Source of the DNA: Aquimarina rhabdastrellae
GTDB lineage: Bacteria; Bacteroidota; Bacteroidia; Flavobacteriales; Flavobacteriaceae
Assembly (NCBI GenBank): GCA_947387485.1
Contig: CANDNT010000012.1
Coordinates: 62,001-126,000, forward strand
Length of the DNA stretch: 64,000 bases
Direction of reading: 5' to 3'
How positions within the stretch are numbered: the stretch's first letter is position 1; each line of letters opens with the position of its first letter. This document shows, piece by piece, positions 56,276-64,000 of the stretch. The notes beneath the pieces are model-generated. The model worked only from the letters and a program-made list of their open reading frames with translations, searched no databases and was not told where the DNA came from. Made by a program: the position numbers and the translations under genes.

Positions 56276-57091
56276 TTAAATCAATTTTAAAGGATCAGGA
56301 TATTTATAAGTATACTTCAATACTTCTTTACTCTTTGTATTGCTAATTTTTTTAAAAGCAATAGTATCTGAATCCAAAAACGTTGGTGGTTCCATTTGTA
56401 TGCGCTTAGCTGCTAAAGAGTAAAAAACTTCTCTTAGCGGATGTTCGTCTGCGCAACCATTAAGCACCACTCCTGTACAATTTGTAGTAACAATACAATC
56501 AATCAATCCAATACAGTCATCTCTATGTATGATATTGATAGGTGCTTTACCATTAGCTACATTTTTTTTGTTAGCCAAAAATCTTCCAGGAAGTCTATCA
56601 TATCCGATTAAACCAGCAAATCTTAAAATTGTTAACCGATCTTGTAAAGTAGCTTTCAATAGATTTTCGACAGCAAAAACAGCTTTTCCAGATGCTTTTT
56701 CGGGTTGCGGAGCTAATGTTTCTGTAACCCAATCATTGGTATTTTGATACACAGAAGTAGAACTAACAAAGAGTACTTTTTGCGTAGGATTGATATAAGG
56801 CAAAATAGCTTTGATCTGGTCAGAATAAATAGTCTCAATATCAGGAATCCTTTTCGGTGGAAAATTGATGATTAACCATTCACTATCTTTCAAAAAATCT
56901 TGGAGAAGACTGGTTTCAGTCTTTTCTCCTAGTTTAAAGATATAAGGTACCATTCCTTGTTCGGTCAAAGTTGCTTTCTTTTCTATAGAAGTAGAAGAAG
57001 CTTTTACAGTGTGACCTAAAGACAAAAAATGCTGCGCTAGGGGAGTACCTAACCAACCTGAACCGATAATGCTAATTTGTTTATTTTTCAA
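56276..57091 (-). CDS. NAD(P)-binding Rossmann-fold protein, epimerase-like
   Basis: The protein is 271 aa. GSGWLGTPLAQ (about 11-21) is a GxGxxG nucleotide motif, and VLFVSSTSVYQNTN with a Tyr near residue 113 recalls extended SDR members such as YeeZ. It is part of the riboswitch-led operon, but I know of no pathway step for it. It could be a reductase for the cobalt or ligand step, or a protein for substrate uptake. Confidence 0.75.
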   Translation of the reverse strand: MKNKQISIIGSGWLGTPLAQHFLSLGHTVKASSTSIEKKATLTEQGMVPYIFKLGEKTETSLLQDFLKDSEWLIINFPPKRIPDIETIYSDQIKAILPYINPTQKVLFVSSTSVYQNTNDWVTETLAPQPEKASGKAVFAVENLLKATLQDRLTILRFAGLIGYDRLPGRFLANKKNVANGKAPINIIHRDDCIGLIDCIVTTNCTGVVLNGCADEHPLREVFYSLAAKRIQMEPPTFLDSDTIAFKKISNTKSKEVLKYTYKYPDPLKLI

Positions 57092-57098
57092 TTGTATG

Positions 57099-57926
57099 TT
57101 AGTTTAAGACAATTCTAGGATTTGCTATGTCCATACCTAAGTAAACACTAAGAATATATTCCCAAAGAGCTGTATTGTCTTTTGGAATTAAAAATGTAAT
57201 TAAGTGTTTTCCTTTTCTATTTTTTAGACGAATAGCTCCAACAAATGTACTATTTTCTTTGGTCCAAATAACCTCGGCAACACCAACTTTTCGTTCTAAA
57301 ACGTCTGCATCAACTTCTTTTTCGATAGCTTTAGTAATTGGTCCTATCGCAAGTTTTAACTCAAGGTTTGTTCCTATGATGTCCACATCAAAAGCATCTG
57401 CATAAGAAACTTTATGATGGTTCTCTATATGAATAAGTTGATGTTTATGATCTATGGTAAAAGGGAAAAAAGTAGTGAATAACTTCTTGAATACAGGATA
57501 CAAATATTGATCTGAAGCGGATGCTCGGGCAACTAAAGCTTGACCAAAATCTACATCGTTTTTTTCTTTGAATACTATTGGAGCTATCGTTTTTTCGTTA
57601 TCAGAACGTACAGCTTCATCACCTTTCTGAAATAATAAATATTCGGGTAGAGGAGTACCATTTTGAGTATGTGAATGAACGATTTCTTCAGCCTTTTCAG
57701 GAGTTACATTTTTGTACCAATAATTTCCGGGTTGAACAATCCAAGTAGGTGCGTCTTCGCACCTACCATTACAACGAGTTCTAATGCTATGAGTAGTATC
57801 CCATAACTGTTCATTTCTTAGATATGCTCTAGCTTCTCTTACTGCTAATTCGCTTTTAGCCTTTCTGCAAGAACCACCATCACAAAATTCAAATGTCGTA
57901 TTTATTTTAGTAAGATCTTTTCCCAT
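57099..57926 (-). CDS. Two-domain 2Fe-2S ferredoxin-like protein
   Basis: The protein is 275 aa. The N-terminal part has four cysteines in a thioredoxin-like ferredoxin pattern (Cys15, Cys20, Cys52, Cys56), which would bind a 2Fe-2S cluster. The second part (about 130-275, with HHKVSYADAFDVDIIG and the strand VGVAEVIWTKENSTFVGAIRL) is not assigned. It lies between the TonB receptor and the Rossmann gene, in an operon with a cobalamin riboswitch. It may donate electrons in a cobalt or corrin reduction. Confidence 0.75.
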   Translation of the reverse strand: MGKDLTKINTTFEFCDGGSCRKAKSELAVREARAYLRNEQLWDTTHSIRTRCNGRCEDAPTWIVQPGNYWYKNVTPEKAEEIVHSHTQNGTPLPEYLLFQKGDEAVRSDNEKTIAPIVFKEKNDVDFGQALVARASASDQYLYPVFKKLFTTFFPFTIDHKHQLIHIENHHKVSYADAFDVDIIGTNLELKLAIGPITKAIEKEVDADVLERKVGVAEVIWTKENSTFVGAIRLKNRKGKHLITFLIPKDNTALWEYILSVYLGMDIANPRIVLN

Positions 57927-57929
57927 GGT

Positions 57930-60182
57930 CTAAAAGAAATAAGTGAAACTTAGTTTTGCTAAAAAAGGAGTACCTGGTGTAAAATGAACATCATCTACAG
58001 GTGCTGCTTCTCCTTGTAATTGAGAAGAATCATAGAAGACAGCTTCTCTCCATTTTTGATCAAAAATGTTTTCTATGGATAAACCAATCTCATAAGAAGG
58101 TTTTCTATAATTGATGACTGCATCCATGATAAAATAATCTTGAGCAGTTACAGATTCATCCTCAATAAGTGGACGTTCTCCTAGGTAACGGTAACGTAAA
58201 GAACCACGAATACCATTTTCTAGACGTACTGTAGCACCACCTGTAGAACTAAATCGAGGTGCACTCGGAATTTTATTTTCGTTATCTGGAGCGTCTAATA
58301 AAGTTCCGTAACTATAATTAAGATCAGTATCTAACCAAAAATATGGAAGTGGTTGGTATCTAAAAGAAGCTTCACCACCGATACGTTCTGAACGTCCTTT
58401 GTCTTCAAATTCGAAACCATCAGAACCAAACACAAATTCGGCATCACTTTGTAAATACCAAGCAGTAATGTTTCCTACAAGACTTTTACCAATCTTAAAT
58501 TCGGTTCCAAGGTCATATCCTGTTGCTTTTGGTAATGGATTTACAGCGCTGTTTCTTACAGCTGCCTGTGTATAATTTGAATGGAAACCAGAACTGGCTT
58601 TTGCATACAATTGTACTTTTGGACTGATATCATAAAACAAACTCAATTTAGGGCTCCATTGGATCGCATCACGATCGCTTCGCGTATTACTAGGTACAAT
58701 TTCATTTTGATCAAACGTAAAATAATCTGTACGCAATCCAGCCAAGGCAGTTAATTTAGGAGCAATTTTAATTCGTTCTTTAAGATATAAACTATAACTC
58801 GTTTCTTTGATGTCAAAAATATTTACAACACTTAATAAATCTCTTCCTATAGCGTTATTAAGTCCTATGGTATTATCGTGATGTTGGATTGTCCATCCAA
58901 TAGTAGTTTTACTTTTAGGAATTCCTAAAAAGTCTTTCATTCCAATACTACCGTTATATGCAAAGATATTTCGATCTTCATACTGGTGAATCATGTCTCC
59001 GTTTACAGGATTGTTTTGGAAGAAAGTAAAGTTTGAAAACAGATTATATGTATTAGAAACATAATACAATTGATTCTTTAAGGTTGTATTTTCTGAAAGT
59101 TCAGAAGTTAATTGTGTATTGATATGAATCCTTTCGGTATCACCACCTTCTTGATCATCGATAGCTCCAAACCTGTCAATCAGCCCTGATTCTACAGCTC
59201 TCAACGGAATTTGCCCCGAAGCATTCCAATCACTATGAAAAGTAGATACAGAAGTAATCAAAGTATTGGTTTGATTGATATCGATAGCATATTTTGTAAA
59301 GGTGTTTAATCTTCGTAAATCTTGATCGCTCTCGAAGAAACTTCTATTAAAAGTACCTTCTATAGCGATATAAGCACTCTCATCATTTTTGGTTAAAAAG
59401 TTCTTTTCGTCCAAAATAGAAATCATTGCCAAGGCTCTGATAAAATCATATTGACCATATTCTAACTTAACTAGATTAGAACTTAGGCGATTTTTTGTAG
59501 TATAATTAGCAGCTCCAGAAACCGCAAAGTTTCCTAGAGAAGCTTCGTGAGGGCCTTTGTAATAGTTAGCATCCTTAACGGTTTCAGGAATCAAGAAATG
59601 CAAATCGGCGTATCCTTGACCATGAGCATGCGAACTTAAATTCACAGGAATGTCATCTACATTCACGGCAAAATCAGTTCCGTGATCATTATCAAAACCT
59701 CTTAAAAAAATTTGTTCTGCTTTTCCACCACCTGCATGTTGCGCTATAAATAGTCCAGGGACAGTTTTTAAAAGGTCATGAGCACTTTTGATGGGACTCA
59801 GTTGTAAGGTGATTTTAGAAACGTTGTTAGCACCTAAATTTTCATCTTGATGATCTGCGCTGATCACAATTTCGGAAAGCTCAGTAGCTTTTTCTTCTAA
59901 TGAAATTTCGATAGGTTTTGTATACGAACTGATAGTCAGAGAATGTTCGAAATACCCAGAACGCGAAAATGTCAAAACCGTAGGAAGTGTTGTACTGAAA
60001 CTAAATTTACCGCTTTCGTCAGAAATGATAGTTTGAGCATTACTAGAATTGGTAATGGTGACGGTAGGAATTGTATTTCCTGTGTTTAGGTTTCGTATGA
60101 TACCTTGTAGTGTTACAGTATCTTGTGCTTGACTCATAAAAGAAATGATCAACCACACACTGCATAAAATCAATTTTTTCAT
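57930..60182 (-). CDS. TonB-dependent receptor, BtuB-like
   Basis: The protein is 750 aa. A signal peptide (1-19), a carboxypeptidase-regulatory-like domain (about 22-100), a plug (about 110-235, with LLKTVPGLFIAQHAGGGKA and IFLRGFDNDHGTDFA) and a C-terminal barrel ending in FLAKLSFTYFF are visible. It is the first gene after the cobalamin riboswitch, so a vitamin B12 or cobinamide transporter is likely. No substrate-specific residues can be read from sequence. Confidence 0.88.
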   Translation of the reverse strand: MKKLILCSVWLIISFMSQAQDTVTLQGIIRNLNTGNTIPTVTITNSSNAQTIISDESGKFSFSTTLPTVLTFSRSGYFEHSLTISSYTKPIEISLEEKATELSEIVISADHQDENLGANNVSKITLQLSPIKSAHDLLKTVPGLFIAQHAGGGKAEQIFLRGFDNDHGTDFAVNVDDIPVNLSSHAHGQGYADLHFLIPETVKDANYYKGPHEASLGNFAVSGAANYTTKNRLSSNLVKLEYGQYDFIRALAMISILDEKNFLTKNDESAYIAIEGTFNRSFFESDQDLRRLNTFTKYAIDINQTNTLITSVSTFHSDWNASGQIPLRAVESGLIDRFGAIDDQEGGDTERIHINTQLTSELSENTTLKNQLYYVSNTYNLFSNFTFFQNNPVNGDMIHQYEDRNIFAYNGSIGMKDFLGIPKSKTTIGWTIQHHDNTIGLNNAIGRDLLSVVNIFDIKETSYSLYLKERIKIAPKLTALAGLRTDYFTFDQNEIVPSNTRSDRDAIQWSPKLSLFYDISPKVQLYAKASSGFHSNYTQAAVRNSAVNPLPKATGYDLGTEFKIGKSLVGNITAWYLQSDAEFVFGSDGFEFEDKGRSERIGGEASFRYQPLPYFWLDTDLNYSYGTLLDAPDNENKIPSAPRFSSTGGATVRLENGIRGSLRYRYLGERPLIEDESVTAQDYFIMDAVINYRKPSYEIGLSIENIFDQKWREAVFYDSSQLQGEAAPVDDVHFTPGTPFLAKLSFTYFF

Positions 60183-60245
60183 TTATAAAAAATGATGTTA
60201 AGCAGGTAAGGATAGAAAAAGGTAGCCCATAAAACTCCATATTCT

Positions 60246-60264
60246 AACTCTTTACCCGAGAGTT
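60246..60264 (-). promoter_or_regulatory. Small hairpin between the riboswitch and the receptor start
   Basis: AACTCT and AGAGTT pair around a 7-nt loop (CGGGTAA on the minus strand) just downstream of the aptamer and 64 bp before the ATG. It lacks a T-tract and may be the expression platform acting on translation, or a kissing partner of the aptamer loop. Confidence 0.4.
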
Positions 60265-60280
60265 AATAAAATGATTCATT

Positions 60281-60445
60281 AAATGGCAGGTCTCCTGACT
60301 TAACTCGGTTTTCATATACCTTCCCATGATTATTACCACAGTGGTTTTTAATGTATGAAACCTTAAATGAGTCTTACAGTTGCGGGAACAGTTTTGGACT
60401 TTCACCAAATTCCCTTTTAATTTTTGCACAAGCAAAAAACCATTT
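60281..60445 (-). promoter_or_regulatory. Cobalamin riboswitch (aptamer)
   Basis: Read on the minus strand, the segment contains AAAGGGAA, GGTGAAAGTCC, CCCGCAACTGTAA, CCACTGT, GGGAAGGT and AAGTCAGGAGACCTGCC in the order of the cobalamin aptamer. The P1 stem is closed by AAATGG at the 5' end (60445-60440) and CCATTT at the 3' end (60286-60281). The BtuB-like receptor gene starts 99 bp downstream. It should shut off the receptor, ferredoxin, SUMT and CbiX run when B12 is plentiful. Confidence 0.95.
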
Positions 60446-60453
60446 AAGCGATG

Positions 60454-60485
60454 CGAATATAGGCGATTATTTTATATTCTTCAAA
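60454..60485 (-). promoter_or_regulatory. Candidate promoter of the riboswitch-led operon
   Basis: TTTG at 60485-60482 and TATATTCG at 60461-60454 are 20 bp apart; the -7 element has one mismatch to TAnnTTTG. It would start transcription just before the riboswitch P1 stem. It overlaps the 3' end of the P-loop ATPase gene. Confidence 0.55.
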
Positions 60486-61000
60486 ATATAAGAGACTCTA
60501 TTGGACACGGTGTCTTTTTCTAAAAGATTGATATTGAAACCTAATTGAAGATAAGTTTCAAGAAGTAGATCTTGAAGTTTTCTAGCTTCTTCAAAGCTTT
60601 GCAAACGTTGTGGATCTTGTTTATAAATAGTTTTCCATAGTGGAAGTAGGAATACCGTATCGTGATAGTATTTTTTATAATTGAAATCAAGAAAGTTATT
60701 TGGTATTGCCTTTTTATGCAACTTCAAATACGCCATATTATCGGGTAAACCACGATCTACAAAGGTTATTTGAGAATCATCTATAGCCAATTCTTTTACA
60801 GTTTGTGTATACACTAATTGCGTAAAACCTGAGACATCTTCCCAAGGAGTTTTATTTCCATTGACCTGTTGCTGTGCTATAATAACACGTCTAGAAACTT
60901 CTTCTTTGCAATGAAATCCTTGTTGAGATAAGGATTGTATCAAGGTAGTTTTACCAGTGCTTGGGGCTCCAGTAATAATATATCGTTTAGGTAAACTCAT
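60467..61000 (-). CDS. P-loop ATPase of the AAA_28/NadR-like type
   Basis: The frame opens at 61033, but Met at 61000 (MSLPKRYIITGAPSTGKTT) gives an ATGA overlap with the CbiB stop, so I use it (177 aa). GAPSTGKTT is the P-loop, and FVDRGLPDNMAY is a likely Walker B/acceptor segment. Such ATPases phosphorylate nucleosides or small molecules. It lies in the cobalamin cluster where no CobU/CobP kinase is seen in the window, so a kinase role in cobinamide metabolism is possible. Confidence 0.75.
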   Translation of the reverse strand: MSLPKRYIITGAPSTGKTTLIQSLSQQGFHCKEEVSRRVIIAQQQVNGNKTPWEDVSGFTQLVYTQTVKELAIDDSQITFVDRGLPDNMAYLKLHKKAIPNNFLDFNYKKYYHDTVFLLPLWKTIYKQDPQRLQSFEEARKLQDLLLETYLQLGFNINLLEKDTVSNRVSYILKNIK

Positions 61001-61920
61001 AGAATAAGAAACAAAGCTATGATAAATATCCAAACCAAAGTAACAAGGTGATTGATTGTAGCTACATTTTTGATTTCGGAATCTTTTAGGGCTCTATCAT
61101 GAGTACCTATGTATGGCTTGTCTACGAGTTTTCCATGATAATAATTAGGACCTCCAAATCGACAATTGAGTATCATAGCTAACGCAGCTTCTGGATAACC
61201 CGCATTGGGACTCGAATGACGTTTTCCATGCACAAAGACTAAAGGTAATTTATGAAGTTTGAAACTCACTAAAAGCATTAATACCGCAGTGATTCTAGCA
61301 GGAATATAATTGAGTACATCGTCCAATTTGGCTGCAAATTTCCCAAAATTAAAATAGCGATCATTTTTATAACCTATCATAGAATCCAAGGTATTCACCA
61401 TTTTGTATAACATAGCACCTGGTACTCCCAAAATCATATAGAAGAATAAAGGAGCGATGACTCCGTCACTTAAATTTTCTGAAAGTGTTTCAAATACCGC
61501 TGTTTTGATTTGTTGTGGATTAAGTTGAGAAGTATCTCTACCTACGATCCAAGAAAGTCGTGATCTTCCTTGTGGAATTCCTTCTTTTAACGCAGTAAAA
61601 ACAGCGCGACCTTCTTCAATCAGACTTTTATTGGCTATCGCATAAAATAGAAATAGTGTTTCAAAAAGAAATGACAGAATAGGATAAGGTTTTAAAATTA
61701 CTAAAGTAAGATAAAAGAATGCATAGGTTGCTGTTACCAAAAGTAATGTTAATAGCAGTCCTTTTAAGAAACGATGTTTTGTATGATTTAATGTTCGTTC
61801 ACCCAAAGCGATTAAATTTCCAAACAAACGAATAGGATGGGGAAGCCATCGAGGATCACCTAATAACAGATCAAGTAGATAAGCCGTTACTAAAGGAAGT
61901 ACAGGGATTAAGAATTCCAT
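60997..61920 (-). CDS. cbiB: Adenosylcobinamide-phosphate synthase (CbiB/CobD)
   Basis: The protein is 307 aa with several membrane helices. LLLGDPRWLPHPIRLFG (about 18-34), KTAVFETLSENLSDGVIAPLF and YKNDRYFNFG with AAKLDDVLNYIPAR are CbiB signatures. It attaches the aminopropanol phosphate arm to cobyric acid. It overlaps the ATPase start by four bases and the aminotransferase gene stop by 13 bases, so the genes are tightly coupled. Confidence 0.93.
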   Translation of the reverse strand: MEFLIPVLPLVTAYLLDLLLGDPRWLPHPIRLFGNLIALGERTLNHTKHRFLKGLLLTLLLVTATYAFFYLTLVILKPYPILSFLFETLFLFYAIANKSLIEEGRAVFTALKEGIPQGRSRLSWIVGRDTSQLNPQQIKTAVFETLSENLSDGVIAPLFFYMILGVPGAMLYKMVNTLDSMIGYKNDRYFNFGKFAAKLDDVLNYIPARITAVLMLLVSFKLHKLPLVFVHGKRHSSPNAGYPEAALAMILNCRFGGPNYYHGKLVDKPYIGTHDRALKDSEIKNVATINHLVTLVWIFIIALFLIL

Positions 61921-62933
61921 TGTTGTAAAGCTTTGATAAGAGCATTATTTTTCTCTGGTGATTGACTAGCAATACGGATATAATATTGATCCAAAGTTCT
62001 AAAGTTTGAGGCATCTCGTATTAATAACTGGTGTTCTCGTACTAAATATTCTTTTAAGGCTTTGGATTCAGGTTTTTGCAGTTTTACCAAAAAATAATTG
62101 GTATTAGATGGCAAGACTTCAAAACTATCTAATGTATTAAGTTGTTGTTTTAATAAGGAGGTATGCTCAAAACATTGTTGCATATCTGGGAATAACTCTT
62201 GATAATGCTCAAAGATATAGGAACCTGCATGTAACGCTAAACTATTGACATTCCAAGGTATTTTGTATGTTACTAGAGTCGAAATAGTTTCGAGATGTGC
62301 TAATAGATACCCTAATCGTAGCCCAGGAATGCAAAAGACTTTGGTAAGTGATTTAACGATAATAACATTCTTAAACTTTTGGACTAATGAAAGAGCAGAA
62401 ATATCAGAAGGAGTAAAATCAATATAAGCTTCATCGATCACAAAACAAGTTTCAGGATAGGAGCGAACGAGTTTACTTAATTCTTCAACAGTATTTTCAA
62501 ATCCATCTGGATTATTAGGATTACAAATAAAAGCTAAAGGTGTATCGAAATGGTGTTGTGTAACAACTGCTCTGTTAACATAAGTAATATCAAGATTATG
62601 AACTTTTGATGCCAATTCATATTCAGAAAAAGTAGGAGTGCAAATGGTGACTGAACTATTCTGAAATGCGTGAGCAATTAAATAAAAAGCCTCTGTAGCG
62701 CCATTAGTCACTATAGCCGAATTAGGTAATAAATGATGGTGTGTGGCGATTTGTTGAACTAAGGTTTCGGCACTAGGTGCAGGATAACTCTCGATCGTGG
62801 ATAATTGTTGTTGTAAATGATCTAATAACCTTTGCGGAGTTCCTTCATACCAAACATTAGAGCTAAAGTTTGCTCGAATCTTAATATCTTTATACCTGTA
62901 AAGGTCGTCACCATGACCGTAATCAATACTCAT
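61908..62933 (-). CDS. PLP-dependent aminotransferase, CobC/CobD (threonine-phosphate decarboxylase-like)
   Basis: The protein is 341 aa of the class I/II aminotransferase fold. The PLP-binding lysine is in VKSLTKVFCIPGLRLGYL (about 195-212), and CNPNNPDGF and the strand VIDEAYIDFTP match the histidinol-phosphate aminotransferase family. In this setting it probably is the L-threonine-O-3-phosphate decarboxylase that makes aminopropanol phosphate. It lies 2 bp after the CobQ stop. Confidence 0.88.
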   Translation of the reverse strand: MSIDYGHGDDLYRYKDIKIRANFSSNVWYEGTPQRLLDHLQQQLSTIESYPAPSAETLVQQIATHHHLLPNSAIVTNGATEAFYLIAHAFQNSSVTICTPTFSEYELASKVHNLDITYVNRAVVTQHHFDTPLAFICNPNNPDGFENTVEELSKLVRSYPETCFVIDEAYIDFTPSDISALSLVQKFKNVIIVKSLTKVFCIPGLRLGYLLAHLETISTLVTYKIPWNVNSLALHAGSYIFEHYQELFPDMQQCFEHTSLLKQQLNTLDSFEVLPSNTNYFLVKLQKPESKALKEYLVREHQLLIRDASNFRTLDQYYIRIASQSPEKNNALIKALQQWNS

Positions 62934-62935
62934 AA

Positions 62936-64000
62936 TTATGCTGTAACAGAAGTTGTCATATCGTTTAGAATAGTTTCTATATCGATATGTTGTTTTAAAT
63001 GTGCCGCCAATTTATTATAATTTTCTTCTTTATAAGCTTGATAATCGAAAGTTTCTGTTGTGTTATCGATATCAAAATGCGAAAGCAATTCGTCTATCAC
63101 AACAGCATTGTCAAAAATACCATGCATATAGGTTCCCCAACAATTTTGGGCACTATAGCCTTCTTGACCATTACTAGTAGTGTTTAAGTAATTAGGGTGA
63201 TCAAAAGTAGTAATTCCCATATGGATCTCATAACCAGAACATGTAGTCTCATAGTGTTGAAACTGAAAATCACATTGTTTAGTGGTTTTTTTGGTGGCTA
63301 ATACTGTATGCGCAGGAATCACTCCCAATCCCGGAATGCTGTGAATTTCATTTTCTACATGAGCAGGATCAGCAATAGAAGTACCTAAAATCTGAAAACC
63401 ACCACAAATTCCGATCACAAAAGTACCAGTTGCATGAGATTGAAGGATGACTTCGGCTAACTGTGCATCTCGTAAAAATTGCAAATCAGCTATTGTATTC
63501 TTACTTCCCGGGATGATGATTACATCTGCTTTTTTCAATTCGGAAGCTGAACGTGTGTAAAATAAATGAACACGATCATCCTTTTCTAAGTTATTAAAAT
63601 CGGTAAAATTGGAAATAAAAGGTAATAGTACAACAGCTATATTTACTTTGTTTGTACTACTAGAAGTGTTTTTCTTTTCCAAACCTAAAGAATCTTCTTC
63701 TTCTATATAGATGTCCTTTGCGTAAGGTACAACCCCTAGTACAGGAACATTGGTAAGTGATTCCAATAATTTTTTTCCTTCTTCAAATAAAGAAATATCA
63801 CCTCTAAACTTATTAATAATAACACCCTTTATGAGTTTACGTTCGTCATCATCAAGTAAGGCAATGCTACCATAAACACTAGCAAATACACCACCTCTGT
63901 CGATATCAGCAATGAGATACACATGAGCCTTGGCAGCTTTGGCCATACGCATATTAACGATATCTCTATGTTTAAGATTAAGTTCGCTAATACTTCCGGC
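62936..64000 (-). CDS. cobQ: Cobyric acid synthase (CobQ/CbiP), 5' end missing
   Basis: The C-terminal part of the protein is present, and the gene runs off the right end of the window (the frame is open to base 64000). AGSISELNLKHRDIVNMRMA at the edge and IADIDRGGVFASVYG match the CobQ ATP-binding domain, and the amidotransferase Cys is in GICGGFQILG. It amidates four carboxylates of cobyrinic acid a,c-diamide. The last visible start codon at 63952 is internal. Confidence 0.93.
   Translation of the reverse strand, partial: AGSISELNLKHRDIVNMRMAKAAKAHVYLIADIDRGGVFASVYGSIALLDDDERKLIKGVIINKFRGDISLFEEGKKLLESLTNVPVLGVVPYAKDIYIEEEDSLGLEKKNTSSSTNKVNIAVVLLPFISNFTDFNNLEKDDRVHLFYTRSASELKKADVIIIPGSKNTIADLQFLRDAQLAEVILQSHATGTFVIGICGGFQILGTSIADPAHVENEIHSIPGLGVIPAHTVLATKKTTKQCDFQFQHYETTCSGYEIHMGITTFDHPNYLNTTSNGQEGYSAQNCWGTYMHGIFDNAVVIDELLSHFDIDNTTETFDYQAYKEENYNKLAAHLKQHIDIETILNDMTTSVTA

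Noticed and set aside
60244-60435. A 63-aa open frame upstream of the B12 receptor
   Set aside because: It lies entirely within the riboswitch region and has no protein-like features; the RNA explains the sequence.
1-64000. CRISPR arrays, tRNA, rRNA, insertion sequences or prophage genes
   Set aside because: I saw no regularly spaced repeats, no tRNA or rRNA signatures and no transposase or integrase reading frames.

Overview
The window is AT-rich DNA from a member of the Bacteroidota, most probably a marine Flavobacteriaceae. The reasons are the TonB-dependent receptors with carboxypeptidase-regulatory N-termini, LytS/LytTR two-component pairs, many signal-peptide hydrolases with TPR tails, the lack of Shine-Dalgarno sequences, and promoters of the Bacteroidota type (TAnnTTTG at -7, sometimes with TTTG about 19-20 bp upstream). 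No tRNA, rRNA, CRISPR array, transposase or prophage gene was seen.

Region 1 (1-13.98 kb, nearly all minus strand) is accessory: a membrane-tethered serine hydrolase, an esterase with a TPR tail, a membrane LytTR regulator, a run of small unknown genes (3.9-6.7 kb) including one broken by a frameshift, two SDR oxidoreductases, a GNAT acetyltransferase, an S41 peptidase, two AraC regulators and a bestrophin-like channel. Region 2 (14.2-26.1 kb, minus strand) holds a lipoprotein serine hydrolase, a small alpha/beta hydrolase with a decayed copy 2 kb away, and a TonB receptor - sensor kinase - LytTR regulator set. Upstream of the receptor lies a two-repeat operator that is also present before an S41 peptidase 2 kb away.

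Region 3 (26.3-31 kb, plus strand) is a second LytS/LytTR module (DUF6515-like protein, Spy-like protein, kinase, regulator, sterol-desaturase-like enzyme, charged coiled-coil protein). It has its own operator, placed at an identical distance from two promoters. Region 4 (31-37.4 kb) is again mixed accessory genes: secreted esterase, SUKH-like protein, lipoprotein, DUF2200, DUF4345, WYL regulator and unknowns.

Region 5 (37.7-64 kb) is a large cobalamin cluster. A plus-strand run encodes CobW, PduO-type adenosyltransferase, CobI, CobJ-CobH, BluB, CobL, CbiG-CobM, CobK, CbiD, a Ni/Co transporter, a ChlI-ChlD fusion, CobB and CobN. It meets, tail to tail with a 2-bp gap, a minus-strand run read from a cobalamin riboswitch: TonB receptor, 2Fe-2S protein, Rossmann protein, SUMT and CbiX. 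Beyond the riboswitch a third minus-strand run carries CobQ (cut by the window end), a CobC/CobD-like aminotransferase, CbiB and a P-loop ATPase. The enzyme set mixes late-insertion (CobN/ChlID, BluB) with early-insertion (CbiX, CbiD, CbiG) features.

The most notable new structure is regulatory. Four promoters in regions 2 and 3 carry LytTR-type half-sites with a TTCA core at a 21-bp period, placed 60-61 bp before a TAnnTTTG element and without a -33 box. They fall into two sequence classes that match the two LytTR regulators encoded next to them.
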